A stretch of 64,000 bases of DNA from Coffea arabica (GCF_036785885.1 NC_092312.1:17750001-17814000); one strand, 5' to 3'; numbered from the stretch's first letter, positions 46,212 to 59,500 are shown. A program made the numbers and translations. Notes: generated from the sequence alone by a model not told the origin.

Positions 46212-47399
46212 ACAGAGCAGCAGTTGCATCTGCTATCAAGCATCCGATAGTGAACTGTTGACCCCATTTTGTTAACTATAGGAGCAATTATAATATATTT
46301 TGTAGCGCTGCTCTTGATTATTATGTTTTGGTCCCTCCTGGCTAAGGCTTATTAGGCGTCTTGATGCTAATATGGATAACATATGATGTGATGGAGACAT
46401 GAGAGGCTAACTTGAAGCGTGGCGTGTCTTGTTCCCATGACCCAGTTTCTACCCTGTATATATAAATGTTTATGACGACTTCGTGTGAATTATTTTGTTC
46501 TAATGTCATCCAGTTGTTCATTTCCTGTACTGGCAACTATGCTCCTGTAATTCTTAAATCAACAAATGATCCCATACCAGGTTGTTCCAACATTCGTTAA
46601 ACAAAGCACCCTGCACAAAGATTGGTTACATTTGTGTGTGATTCCGCCTGAATGACTTTGGTACAGAATACGGATAAAAAGAATGGTAACGTGAGACGCT
46701 TGTTCATTTCCGAAATTGTAATTTGTTCCATTGAAAGTTGTCTCAGCTGTATGAACTTAACACAGAGCTCCAAACTGGACGGATCAGAAACCTTAGAAAG
46801 TTGAGAGTACTCTAAAACCAGAGAGGCTTTAAAACACAAACACCGATGATCCTGATGTTCCATAATCCAAACATCCGGTGAACAAACTACAGCTAGTAAT
46901 ACAATCGTAAACCAAATTATCAATGCAAAATGAGAATACATCCAGTAGACGAGACCCAAACTTATGACGAAGCATAATAAAGCCAAAAGCTAGGCGATTG
47001 ACGTTGAGACAGAGGAGGAGGAACGGAATATGGCGCGTGCATGCAGAGCAATGGGTCCTGTTTCTCTTGACTTGCTGAAAGTGATGTCTTAGTCCCTGGT
47101 TCCTTGTCACTTCATAATTCGTTTCTTCTCATCAGCATTCACGTCGGGCCCGGTTTACCAACCCCAACCGACGCTTTATCTAGTATCTTTTATCACAGTC
47201 CCTGTATCCACTGATTTCGCTCATCAGTTCGCTGGCTCACCAGTGTTGTACCATTTCTCTGAAAAAGATCAAGTTTCAAACATAAAATATTTGGGAAATA
47301 AAGTAAGCAAAAGTGGCTTTCTTTAACTTCATTGTCTACTTGACTATACTGTTTAGTCTAGAATTGTTTTTGGTCCATGATGCTTCGCCAATTCGTCAA
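46212..47399. other. Region between the GRF and fucosidase genes
   Basis: The left part is the 3' end of the GRF gene. Two overlapping minus-strand frames (46597-46986 and 46829-47110) are open for more than 90 codons, but neither resembles a family. A divergent transcript from the fucosidase promoter cannot be ruled out. The frame running into the fucosidase start from 47307 is discussed under that gene. Confidence 0.4.
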
Positions 47400-50300
47400 A
47401 TGGAAGAAGGTCATAGATGGGTTCTTGTGAAGAAACCCAGTGACAGAGATGCATGGAGCCCAACTTTGTCATCATCAAATACAGGGTCTAATTCGGGTTC
47501 GGGCCCTCTTAAGATTAGGTTCAATGAACCTGCTAAGTATTGGACTGATGCTCTTCCCATTGGTAATGGTCGTCTTGGTGCTATGGTCTGGGGGGGTGTT
47601 CCAGCCGAAGTTCTCAACCTTAACGGTAAAGTTAGCAGCTTTTTTTTTTTTTTTTTTTCCTTTATACGTCCTGATTCTTAAGAACTACAGAATTTTACCT
47701 TTTTCTTGTTTCTTTCTTTTTACCGTATTAAAGTGGCTATATGGCAGTGGGATGGATTATTTGTTCAACTTGGTTTCTCTCGGTCTTCTTAACTTTGCTG
47801 GGTGCCTGAATTTTATCTTATTGGTTAGCAGCTATTTGCTTTTATGGTTTTATTTATAAGAGACAGAGGAAAGTGGGAAGTCTAATTCTTTTGCTTCTTC
47901 ATATCAACTTGCTTTGGGTTTCGGTGGAAATTGGAATTTACTGGCCCATATATCTGTCATCCAGTATAACAATTTCTATGTGATTGTATAAGGCAGGTAG
48001 CCCAGTTGCAATAGCAGAACAAGATAATATTAAAAGTTTCTGCTTTTATATTTTATTTGATTATTTTGTCTTGGATATTCGAATGTAGAGGACACACTTT
48101 GGACGGGCATTCCTGGGGATTACACTGATCCAAATGCTCCAGAAGCGCTAGCTGAGGTCAGGAAACTTGTTAATGAAGGCCAATATGCAGAAGCTACCAG
48201 TGCAGCAGCACAGTTATCGGGAGAACCATCTGAGGTACACTGTTTGATCATAATTTTTTAAGTTATTTTCGTGTTGTTTTAGCAGTCCTTTTAGATGAGA
48301 ATCTACAATTATAGTAGGATACAATAATTCTCTTTGCCGCTGCTATGTGGAGTTTAGTGCAAGTTCTGCAGTGGAATAGCCACTTTGAACCTTCGTTATT
48401 GCCTCGACATACACATTTTTTTTTTCTGAGGAAAATTCAGTATGGAGTGTAGTAACTGTTGCAGTTTTAACAGTTCAATATGTTTAAGCATGGAAGGAGA
48501 TCTTCGGCGCCATATTGCAGACTGGAATGAATACACGATTCACACCTTTAATGCTTTAGCTTGTTAACTCACTGTTGAAATACGTAGCTCTTTAATGCCA
48601 TGTAATGTCATCCTTTTCTATGCTGCCCATGACATATAATGACATGCTCAAGGCGGGGCATTATTCACCAAAATGTAGTTCGCACTAGTCTTATTGACAG
48701 AAAAAGGGCCTGGAATATTTTTTTGGGGGTGGAAGGAGTTGGTTAATTCAGGCACAAAGAATAGGGGAAGAGTGGTCACTAGTTAAGTAGAAAACTTTAT
48801 TATCAGCTAGGTAATGAACTTCTATTGCCATCAAATTTAGGACAATGTTGCATTTGAGGTATGCTGCTAGGGTTTAAATGGAGTTACAGTTTTGTAGTTA
48901 TGGCTTATTTACTTGCTATCTTGGTTTTGTATCTTTTCTCCTGGCTGAGAAATCTCTATTGAAATCCATGGATAGCTTATTGCATTGCTTGTGGTGTAGG
49001 TATACCAACCCCTTGGAGATGTCAAGATAGAGTTTGACGATTCCCATACTAAATATGACAAAGAGTCGTACCACAGGGAACTGGACTTGGATACTGCAAC
49101 AGTAACAGTAAGATATTCAGTAGATGAGGTAGAATTTACAAGGGAGTACTTTGTCTCTTATCCAGATCAAGCAATAGTAGTAAAGATTTCTGGAAACAAA
49201 CCGGGGCGTTTGAACTTCACTGCATCGCTGGACAGTGAATTACATCACCGTTCATATGCAAACGGTAAAAGTCAGATTGCTATGCAGGGAAGTTGTCCTG
49301 GCAAAGGAATTGCATCTGAATCACTAGAAGATGATGACTATCCTGAAGGAATTCAGTTCTCAGCTTTTCTTGATTTACAGATCAGTGGTAGTATGGGTAC
49401 ATTACATGTTTTAGATGGCAAGAAACTTCATGTTGAGGGTTGTGATTGGGCCATCATCATGTTGTCAGCATCATCTTCATTCGATGGCCCATTTATCAAT
49501 CCTTCCGATTCCCAACGCGATCCCAGTTCTGAGGCTCTTAGCACATTGAATTCAATAAAAAGATTTTCTTATTCTGAGGTGTACTCTCGGCATGTGAGCG
49601 ACTATCAAAATTTTTTTCATAGTGTCTCACTGCAGCTCTCAAAAAGCTCCAAAAGTTCAATAGGAAATGGCTGCAACTTAACTAATAACTGTTTGGCTGG
49701 AGGTCAAAAACAGTCAATTTCAACTGCAGATAGGGTGAAAGCTTTTAAAACAGATGAAGATCCATCTTTGGTAGAGCTTCTGTTCCAATTTGGTCGATAT
49801 CTGCTTATTTCTAGTTCACGCCCTGGAACTCAGGCATCAAACCTGCAAGGGATATGGAACAAAGATATTCATCCAGCGTGGGAGTATGTTCTGCATTCCT
49901 TTCTCCCTAATGTATTGCATTTATATGATTAGTATCTATGCTTGTTTCAGTGTAGGCCTTTCTACTTCTGTCTTTATTTGCATGATAGTTTTTGGGAAAG
50001 CTATTAATTAGACCATTGCTGCTGTGCATCTTCAGCTGTGCTCCTCACTTGAATATCAATCTACAAATGAACTATTGGCCTTCTCTTCCCTGCAATCTTA
50101 AGGAGAGCCAGGAGCCTTTATTTGATTATATATCTTCTCTTTCAGTGAATGGACATAAAACTGCTAAGGTTAGATTCCTTTCAATCTTTAGTTCGTGAAG
50201 ACTTGTTATGATATGACTAATATTTTTTTATATGACTAGTATTGGGAAAAGGCAAGTGGAAATGTCTTGTCATGCACTGGGAAATTTTGTTAATGATTTG

Positions 50301-53300
50301 AGGTCTCTCCCTCCCATGTCTCTGTGTGACTGTGTTGTGGGGAATGGAGAATGAGGTGAATTTATTATCTTATTCAATCAAATACTGGTATAAGCCAAGA
50401 GGCTTTTAGTGAACAATATCCCTAAGCTAGCGTGGTCTCATGTCGCCAGTGTGACTGGTATGAGCAGTTCACTAGGAAGAGCCTCTGATGGCTTATTTGA
50501 TGTGTTTTCTTAATTTGATGCACTATGTGGTTGAATTGCTGGCAAGCACGCACAGCTTTAAATTTCTCTTTCAACTGTACACGTAAAACTTCCATGTACT
50601 TAAGTTACAGAATGATACAGGTAAACTATCAAGCAAGTGGTTGGGTTGCTCATCAGATCTCTGACATATGGGCAAAATCATCCCCAGATTTTGGTCAACC
50701 GGTGTGGGCATTGTGGCAAATGGGTGGAGCATGGTTGTGTACCCATTTATGGGAGCATTATACATATACAGTGGACAAAGTAAGAAATGTGTGATCACCT
50801 TTCTTCCTTAAGCATTAATTGCTTGATTCTTCAATTAGTCAGAATGGTTGCACGGATTTTAAATTTTCTGTTCGGCCCTCCTTCTCCTGTTTCATTTTAC
50901 AATAGAAGAGCCTTTGCTCTGAAGGTGCATGTTTGGCACACTCGGATAGATGCTGGAACTTCCATGTATCATCTTAATGAGCATCTAATGCTGTCTTTTA
51001 ATATTTTTCATTAACCTAATTCATGGATTATAGTTTTTTCTCTATTCTCTCTCTGGGGTCAGTTAGTTGCTACCTCAAGTGCAGTGCCCCCTAATGCCTT
51101 TTGGGCTTGGGATCGCTGCCTGGAGTATGCTTCTAACCTTCCGGTAAATGTTTAAACTTAGTGAAGTGGCAGTTACGAATTTTTATGCTAACATCTTAAA
51201 GCATTTATTTCTCTGTATCGATACATTTGCAGAAGGGAACATATTAGCTCCAGTTAACTTTCTGAGTCATGGTTAAACTCCTCATACTTTATGTAACTTT
51301 CATTTTAGAGATTGTCAAACCTTGAAAAGATAGTTTTCCTGTGGCTTTTGCGCATCACCGGTATAACTGTGTTTTAGAAGCAATATTGTTGCAAGTTTAT
51401 TTTACTGTGAAATGATAGTAACAAATTCTTAAATTTTTATGTTGGTAGAGAAAGTTTTAAGTTGTCTTCTTGGCAACGAGTTAGTAGTGATAAAGGACAA
51501 CAGAATTTCACAGTACTATTTATTAATTCCTGTTATTTTTCTCTGGTCAGGATTTTCTCAGAAATAAGGCATATCCTTTGTTGGAAGGATGTGCTGCTTT
51601 CTTGTTGGACTGGTTGATTGAAGGCCCTGAGGGTTATCTAGGAACCAATCCATCAACTTCGCCCGAGCATAATTTTACTGCACCTGATGGTAAGCCTGCC
51701 AGTGTCAGCAATACTTCAACTATGGACATGGCTATCACTAGGGAAGTTTTCTCTGCCATTTTATCTGCTGCTGAGGTACATCATTTTTCACCACCCCCCC
51801 CCCCCCAACACACACAAACAAAAAAACCTACCCTCCCCAAACCCTTAGACACTTCATCCTGATCCCAAAAGTGGCAACACTCGGTAATTAATGCACTAAG
51901 AATACTTTTGAAGGTGTTAGATAAGAGCAAAGACATTCTGATTGAAAGAGTTCATAATGCTCAGCAACGTCTTTATCCAACCAAGATTTCTACGGATGGA
52001 ACCATCATGGAATGGGTTTGTTATGCTCTGAACCACTTCTATTTTTTTTGGAACATTTTTAAAAATTATGCTGGAATAGATTGATGCTTGCTAGACTGGT
52101 TTGTTTTGGCCAAAAGAGTAAGTTGAGTTTGTTCAGTTGTTTATGCTGATGACAGGCAAAGGACTTCAAGGATCCTGAGGTGCATCATAGGCATTTATCA
52201 CACTTATTTGGCTTGTTCCCTGGTCATACAATAACTCTGCAGAAAACTCCAGACCTCTGTAAAGCAGCAGAAAAATCACTACAGAAAAGAGGTTTGTATT
52301 GAGACTTCTTCAGAAAATGTATTGAAATCAGAATCTCGATTCCTTTTAATTCTAGTCATTTGTCACCTCCAACCCCTCCCTCCTAAGAAGTGTTACTCGA
52401 TCTGATCCAACCGATTAATTGAGTTTTGTCCGTTATTTGCATATGATGTGATGGGAAGAAAAAAAGAAAGTAAAAGTTGTTTCATTGTGAATTATGGGGG
52501 GATAAATCTGGTGTTTGGCTTAATAGGATTTATGTAACCTTGGCTTCTGGATGATAATATTCCTCCGCCACTGCATGCTGGCAAGTTACAAGGTTCATAC
52601 TAAGAACTAAATTCATTTTAAAGAATTTTAGATTAAGAAGAAAAGAACCAGCAAGCAGTTCTATAGTATCTCGGCACGTATGGCTGAGTAATGTTATCGT
52701 TGTTCTACATGTTTGACATCTGCTTGCCAGATTTGCTGATTGGCTTGTTATCTAACTGCCAGTTTTCTGAATTTAATTATGATACTCGTCGGCATCTTCT
52801 AAAAAAGTGGAGTACTAAAGAGTCTTTCTAGTTGTCAACTTGTTTTCTATTTGGATCAGGGATAGAAGGTCCAGGATGGTCAACTACATGGAAAATTGCT
52901 TTGTGGGCACGTCTTCATAACAGTGAGCATGCATATGAGATGGTCAAGCATCTCTTTGATTTAGTGGATCCTGAGAATCCGGAAAGTTTTGAAGGTGGAC
53001 TTTATAGTAACCTCTTTACCGCACATCCTCCTTTCCAGATTGATGCAAACTTTGGGTAAGCATACGCGCACCTCTAGACTGACATTGACATGCAGTTCTC
53101 AACACTGTAGTCTCAGCACACACTGTTTACTGGTAAAAGCTTCTAGGATTATGTTTCTGAACGAATGTAGAAATGATTCATTTTGATATTATAGCTTGTC
53201 GAGTGCTGTTACCCTTTTAGAACGGGCCGAGCTTAATAATCGTTCCTCATTCCAAACCATGTTAAGCAAAATCATCTTGGGTGCTAACATACATGTGCAA

Positions 53301-53620
53301 ATTCTGGTATCAGCTTCTCTGCAGCCTTGGCAGAAATGCTCGTTCAGAGCACCATGCAAGAGTTATACTTGCTCCCTGCTCTACCTCGAGATAAATGGGA
53401 TAGTGGCTGCGTCAAAGGCTTGAAGGCGCGGGGCGGTGTGACTGTTAGCATGTGCTGGAGCGGAGGAGAGCTTGATGCAGTTGGCCTTTGGTCTGAGGAT
53501 CGCAACGTTACAAAAAGATTACATTATGAAGGGACTTCTGTCACCACAACATTATCTTGTGGCACAGTTTACACGTTCAATAAGCACTTGCAGTGTGTGA
53601 GGTCGCATGCTCTTGAATAA
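47400..53620 (+). CDS. FUC95A: Alpha-L-fucosidase 2, GH95 (alpha-1,2-fucosidase), 10 exons
   Basis: Removes alpha-1,2-linked fucose from xyloglucan and glycoprotein glycans; the Arabidopsis enzyme is apoplastic. Exons: 47400-47625, 48089-48234, 49000-49883, 50036-50168, 50621-50779, 51551-51775, 51914-52015, 52156-52291, 52860-53055, 53314-53620. They total 2514 bases, 837 residues; Arabidopsis FUC95A has about 843. Family blocks in order are WTDALPIGNGRLGAMVWGG and EDTLWTGIPGDYTDPNAPEA in the N-terminal domain; SSRPGTQASNLQGIWN, PHLNINLQMNYWPSLPCN and GGAWLCTHLWEHY in the (alpha/alpha)6 barrel that holds the acidic and Asn catalytic residues; then HLSHLFGLFPGHTIT, GPGWSTTWKIALWARLHN and HPPFQIDANFG. 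The first ATG is 47400 (MEEGHRWVLVKK), like the Arabidopsis start. The frame is open upstream to 47307 and encodes a hydrophobic leader beginning with GTG at 47313. Confidence 0.95.
51063..51143 (+). other. Candidate in-frame cassette exon in fucosidase intron 5
   Basis: The 81 bases are preceded by a pyrimidine tract and TCAG and followed by CCG/GTAAATG. Read in the phase of the flanking exons (both phase 0) they give 27 codons without a stop, LVATSSAVPPNAFWAWDRCL and seven more. Inclusion would insert 27 residues between HYTYTVDK and DFLRNKAYP, where GH95 relatives recalled from memory have none. An 81-base stretch can lack stops by chance, so this is only a candidate. Confidence 0.3.
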
Positions 53621-54392
53621 GCTTTTCGCTGGGGAGAATAGGAATGAATGAGTTGGTCATATTTATTTCTACTACTATTTGAACCTAACTAAAAGGGAGC
53701 TTTTGCTGGTTCTCTCTGTCTAAGTTCTTGTTGAATAATCCCCAGTTATAATACTATTCCTACTCGGTGGTAGCCATGAGCCTACTGATGCATTGTCCTG
53801 AGAGATTGCAGTTCAAATTATTTGGGATAAAATGCATCGTTACGTTTGCCACAACATCTGCTTTTGAGGGAAAAGATCAACATTTAAATCAGCAGCTACA
53901 CTACACAACATCAGTTGGAATATTACAGGATTTGATGCTTTGCGTCGTGGTGACATGTTATATAAAAGCCTTCGCGGTAGCAATGCTCAACGTCAAAGGA
54001 AAATCCAACAAACAGAAATAGTTACCACTTTTTAATCTAGTGGTGATTGATTTCGCAATGGATCGCAAGTAGTATTAAATTGGGGTTTTTTTCTTTTTCC
54101 TTTTATCTATTTTCCTTTCGCTGCCTTTCATGTCTTTAGCAAAATTCCTCCCTATTAAAAAAAATATATATATATATATGAGAAGCAAAATATTTTTTAA
54201 ATCCTAAGACTAGTCGAATCCACATCAAACACTCCTGAGCTTGCGCAACGCCGTATTCTTACCCTCCCCGCCACGCTAAAACCCCTAATCCCAGCACAAA
54301 ACCCTTTCAGCCCGCATTTCTAATCCTCAGTCCTTCCCCTCAGCTTCCGCTGCAGAGTGCAAACAGACCGAAACTTAACAAAAATATCAGTA
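53621..54392. other. Fucosidase 3' region and NFD6-like promoter
   Basis: Likely holds the fucosidase 3' untranslated region and, from about 54220, a CT-rich leader before the ATG at 54393. An AT repeat lies near 54164-54178. The frame 53767-54021 has no family resemblance. Confidence 0.5.
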
Positions 54393-54848
54393 ATGGCGGC
54401 TGCTTGGCGTGGCTCCATTTCCAGATCACTCCTCTCCACCGCGAGAGCCTCCACCTTCCGATCAGCTCCAGCTCTGCCCCGCGTCCGTCCTCCAACTCTT
54501 TCCTCCCTTCGTCTCCGTCCCCGTCGCCTCTCCTTCGCCCATTCTAGGTTTATCGCCTCGTCTCCTTCTGGGCTCCATTTTCTAAATCATCTTGTCCTGC
54601 AAAAACCTTGAAAGAATTTTTTTAAATACTTGTCCAAATCATTAACTGTGGTTTTTTTTTTTTTTTTAAATCTCTATCGTACCATATGAATGGTTAGGAC
54701 AACTGGCGAGCTGGGATGCGCTCAATCCCTGATGCCTCTGTGCAATTTGACGGCCGGAGCCCAACTGACATCCCACTTGACTGCTAACTTGCGGGCTTGT
54801 TGCGAGCTGTCTCACGGTACCTTCTGCCGAACTTGTCAGGATCGCTAG
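54393..54848 (+). CDS. Small NFD6-like organelle-targeted protein (101 aa)
   Basis: Exons 54393-54547 and 54698-54848 join at TCTAG/GTTTAT and GTTAG/GACAAC and encode 101 residues. The first half is a targeting peptide rich in Arg, Ser and Ala and nearly free of acidic residues (MAAAWRGSISRSLLSTARAS...LRPRRLSFAHSR), pointing to mitochondria or plastids. The second half, ELGCAQSLMPL, then AQLTSHLTANLRACCELSHG, fits the NUCLEAR FUSION DEFECTIVE 6-like family of short plant proteins, whose founder is needed for polar nuclear fusion in the embryo sac. Members often have alternative 3' exons, and the sequence to about 56130 contains possible ones (acceptor near 56025). Molecular function in the family is unknown. 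Confidence 0.85.
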
Positions 54849-57800
54849 TAGTAGTTAAGTTTCTTTATTTGGTCTTATGCTTCTAAATTTAACAGGAATA
54901 CTTGATAGAGAAATGAGCCAATGAATAATGCGTATAACCCACGCACTTCAATTGTTTGTTAAAATATCCATTTTTTTCCGCATTCCGGATTTATAATCTA
55001 TACGACATGAAATTTCATATTGGTGCTTGGCCGATCTGGCTTAGGGGTTAAGTAGTTTGAGTTGAGTAGTTTTCGTTGGATTATGAATTTTTGGTTAATA
55101 AGAAGGAACTTGGGATGATTGGGATTATTGATAGGGAGGAATGGAAAAGATGGGTGATGTCAGCTGCAATTCCGAGCATCCAAAGGCGGGAGTAATGGTC
55201 GCACTGTAGGTTTCTATTTTTGTTCTTTTTTAACTGCTATCATGTTCTTTAATATTGTCCATGGAGTTTGCTTGACGCCGTATGAATGGTCAAAAAAAAA
55301 AAAATCTCGAAAACTCAAAAGAAGTTTCAAGCTTCTGGAGGTACATAGGAAATCTTAATGATGTTGCATTTTTGTATTGTTAAATTAAATAGTAAGGAAA
55401 GCAGTGTGGAACTGTTTTCCGATTGCAGGTGAGCGCATGAGTTTGATTCCCGACCTAAGATTGGCTGAAATATTTCCATGAATAATGAACTACTGATTAG
55501 CAAGTGGTGTTAAAATGCTGCGAAGTTAGTGTTTATTCCTTTCCAATTCTCGTTTTTACTATTGCTGTTTGTCATGGGTTCACCTGTTCAAGAGGATAAA
55601 TAAGCATTTTGTCTGCATTGCTATGTGAAAGTGGCTTTGCCTCTCTGTTGGTTTTTTGCCCTCAAAATAATACTGGCAACTTTTGCAAATTTGGTTCTAG
55701 CCCTTGGCCAAATACTCTCTTGATAGCTAATTGTCCTTTTATCGGGATCTCTGTAGATGAAGTGCATTTGCGTTCCTGATAGCACAATATTTCCTTTCAA
55801 TCTTCTGACCATTTTTTTGGTTGGAGCTCTGCCTTTGGCCAGCAAGAGTCTAATTGCGTGTATATTTACCATGGGAAACCTAAGCAACCTGTACAATATA
55901 CCCAAAAAGATTTGTGTGTTGGTGTGACGACTATTAATTGCCTATGGATGTACAATCTTGCTTCCGATGTTTGTTGGCATGACCTCACATAATATACATT
56001 GTGCATGTTTTTGTATGATGGCAGGTACTTGAACATATTGTTGGACCAGCACAACAGCTGCTAGTTGACTTGGACAAACCTTACAGGAACTGCTTCTTGG
56101 AATTGCAAATTTCAATGAGAATACGTGTAGGTCGTTTGTTCACTTTTTTCCTTAGAAACTAGAAATTTAATGACTTAGAACAATATCGTGGATTACTCGA
56201 GCAAGTGGGTTGTGATCTTCATATAATTGTGATGCATGAATTTCTTGTTCTAAAATTCCTAGCTTTGCTGTTATAGTTTCCTTTCAACGTGTAAATTTCT
56301 AATTGGCTTCAATATTGCAGCTTCCTCTCTGTCATGTATTTGAAACTATTTCATGCAAGTAAAGCGCACACAACATTTTGCTAAACACCTAAACATTCCC
56401 ACTTCATACCAAGAATACTGAGCCTTGTGCTCAGCTCTTCTTCTCTGTTCGTCTATGAGAAAATTGCAAATCATCTGCTAGCAACCAAACTCCATTGTTT
56501 ATGTTTCTGGTGCTCTAACTGCCTGGCCCTAGAACTGCCTGGATCAGAGAAGCCATTATTATCGATTGGCATATCAGAGAATGATTTTCAGCTGTGTTAG
56601 CTTTAGTGAAAAAAAGGAGGCAATAGCAACTGTACATGTTTGCCATGCAGATTGACCTTCTTGTAAAGCTTTACAACGTCATTACAGTCTGGGCAGTTAA
56701 CAAGCTTCTATTTGGATTAAAGAATTGTTTTCATGATGAACGCTACAATTTTCTTTTTGTTATCGCTACTGAGTTGCCTGGATTAAGCTGTGTAGCTACT
56801 TGTTTTAGCTTCAATATTTCGGGTTATCTGATAACAAGTTAGGGTAGTTTAGGATGGTCTGAGGAGCCGGTGCTTCTTATTTTCTGGAATGCAGTAAAGA
56901 GGGAGGAGACAGAATTGTTGAAAATTGGAATGGAAGCCTATGTTGGGCATTCCGAGAGAAGGGATCGAGTTTTGTTTAAATAACTGGCCAATTAGGTGAG
57001 TGGTTCAAGGTTATTTCATTGACAGCGCAATTAATTTTTGTAGGCTTACCCAGTAAGCGAAGTTTTGAGCTTCCATGGTTTTGGTTTGCTGTCGTTGGTT
57101 GTAATTAAATTGCATTAGCCGGAAAATGTGAGGTGACCTCAATCTTTGGACGACCTGCAAGTCATTGGACTGTATGCATGAAGATGAAGAACAGATGCCA
57201 AGAAAAAAGAAATCTATAGTGAAGTCAGACACTTACTCCAAGTGGTCCTTTGCCTAATCTTTGTTGCCATCCACCTAGACCATCATGATGCAGCACCTTA
57301 TTTGGATGTGAGCACAGGGGGATAATGAATCTCAAACTTATTCAGTTAGGAAAGTTCCTACTTCCCGAGTTTTACTCCCCTCCACATTGGGCTTCAGTGG
57401 GATGGTTTAAGTGGCACTAGACTATTAAACCACTCTATGGAGATGTTAGATATACATGGTCGAAGTCGTGATCCCCCTTCATAATGCGATGCTGCTAGAG
57501 CAAGGAATCAGGAGGATTCTTCTATCCGTTACCTCATCTTTTGCCTTTTTCTATCCATTCGGTGTCATGAACTGATCTGAGATCTCAAGCTCGAAGGGGA
57601 TAATAATATGGCCCTCTTCGTGATTACTTTTCACATTCTTGCATACCCGAGCATCCAGATGGAAAGGGAAAGGTGAGCTCAACAAACTCTCACCCACTGC
57701 TCCAAAGTGACTTGACATTTCCATGTTGGTTGGTAGAGCTAGTCATTTACATTGGATACCTTGTGAAAAGAAGCGGGGTGACACAGTGCCTGTAATTCGC

Positions 57801-58996
57801 CTCTACCGCTGCATGCCTAAAAAGGACGCGAACATGAAGATGCCCACATAGATACACATGTTCGGAAGGAAACAGAATCTACCTACACCAGCACCACCTC
57901 CTTCTGAAATCTACAACAACCATTATTGCCCATATAAAGACCCCACCACTTCTCACCAACATGATACTACATCGTATCGCATCAATTTCACAAACCAACA
58001 TGATGATACTACCTCATAGCACTACCACGTCCACCTTCTGCATTCCGACTTCCCAATCTCTGGCACTTTTTCGCATAGGAAACAGGAGACTATCGTAGTG
58101 GGATCCACTGACTAATTTCACCTCGTATCTGCTTGAAGCTAAAGCCTTCATCCTCTACATACTTTTTGGGATAAAATAAAATCATCCTATGGCAAGGGAA
58201 CCGGTCGACACCCATAGTTGAATCATGAATGGTCTATTTTGGAGTGGTGCAACACCACTTCAAAATGTTGCACCACCATGGAAATCTACATCAACCAAAG
58301 GTAAAGATGCATTGAAGATAACTACCTCGCGTCATATGGGTGAACCTCGATGCTAATGCTACAACCAATCCCCGTTCCAAACACACTCCAAACGCATAAA
58401 CAAAATCCAAGCTTCCAGCCCAAGTCGTTGAAATTTACCCTTCGCTAGCATTATACTGACGAAGTCTTACCCACAGATTGCAGCAAGTAGACGAATCAAA
58501 TCTAAAAAGCAGTAGACATTATAAGGAGGCAGTGTCAGTGGCAGACAACACAAACAACCAGGAAATTATATGGTTTGGCCATAAATATGGAATCACAGTG
58601 CTGTCGACAACTCCCTTTGGTGGTAGGCACTCCAATGGAAGCAGTAAAAAGTTGCCATGATTATTTATATACGTAAAAAGAAAATGAGAGAGAAGGGGAA
58701 GATACCAAGCTCCAAACTGTCAAGAGTCATAATGATGCAAGCATTGTTCCCCTGAACAAAAAAGCATCACTGGATGAAGACATCAAGTGGAACACTTTTA
58801 GTTTATAAAGTCTAGCATCACTTCTTTCATGACAACGCAATTTATTCTCTGCCATCCTGATCCAGACAGAACTATTCGAGAGAAAGTGACTGGACCTGGA
58901 TAAAGCTTCAGAAATCCATTCCATATTCTTCAATATTGGGATCCAGAACTGAAAGAAGCAGAAAGTTTTATAGAGCAGCAAAGCTAGCAAAGCATA
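54849..58996. other. Long gene-poor region, partly unexplained
   Basis: The left half (to about 57230) may hold alternative or untranslated exons of the NFD6-like gene. A tRNA A-box-like word (TGGCTTAGGGG) at 55029 and a B-box-like word (AGTTTGATTCCC) at about 55439 are too far apart for a SINE. The stretch 57240-58650 is less AT-rich, lacks long frames and shows no terminal repeats. A TATA-like TATTTATATA at 58662-58671 may belong to the zinc-finger gene. Confidence 0.4.
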
Positions 58997-59500
58997 ATGA
59001 AAACCCGTGAAGGAAATGATGGGAGAGCAGCAGACCTCAATCCGGGAGAACGGCTGAACTTGTATCTAGCAACAAATCAACCCTCAGCCTTCGGAGACCC
59101 TGATCCACAATCAGGCAGAATACCTAACAAAGTTTTTTCGTGTAATTACTGCAGGCGGAAGTTTTACAGTTCACAGGCACTGGGAGGCCACCAAAACGCC
59201 CACAAGAGGGAAAGAGGTGCAATGAGAAGCTATCAATCTCAGTTCATGGTGGCTTTCCCGGTCAATACTTCCATGATCAGATCACTCGGCGTGCAGGCAC
59301 ACTCACTTGTACACAAAACAGACGGAGATAGAGGTACGATGGTTGCAAAGCTCACTGAGGCTAATATGGGACCTCAGATGCTGCAGTGCCGCGAAGAAAC
59401 CATGGAACTGATGTGGCCAGGAAGTTTTCGACTTGATCAAGCACCGCCGCAGCCCAAGACATCTAATCAGGATGAGCTTGACTTGAATCTCAAGCTCTAA
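58997..59500 (+). CDS. Single C2H2 zinc-finger protein with C-terminal EAR motif (ZFP4/ZFP7-like)
   Basis: Intronless gene for a 167-residue nuclear protein of the plant C1-1i type. One C2H2 finger spans about residues 47-69: [20 protein letters not shown], then NAHKRER, with the plant-specific QALGGH helix. The protein ends DELDLNLKL, an LxLxL-type EAR motif that recruits TOPLESS-class corepressors, so it is probably a transcriptional repressor. The middle has [13 protein letters not shown], a block seen in the ZFP1/3/4/7 group, whose members act in trichome, light, seed or hormone responses. The N terminus is shorter and less acidic than in Arabidopsis ZFP4. Exact orthology is not resolved. 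Confidence 0.92.
   Translation: MKTREGNDGRAADLNPGERLNLYLATNQPSAFGDPDPQSGRIPNKVFSCNYCRRKFYSSQALGGHQNAHKRERGAMRSYQSQFMVAFPVNTSMIRSLGVQAHSLVHKTDGDRGTMVAKLTEANMGPQMLQCREETMELMWPGSFRLDQAPPQPKTSNQDELDLNLKL

Noticed and set aside
46597-47110. Two overlapping minus-strand frames upstream of the fucosidase gene
   Set aside because: Hydrophobic, no family match, no clear promoter or start context; kept only as a note in the intergenic entry.
55027-55450. tRNA A-box-like and B-box-like words suggesting a SINE
   Set aside because: They are about 400 bases apart instead of about 40, with no tail or flanking duplication.
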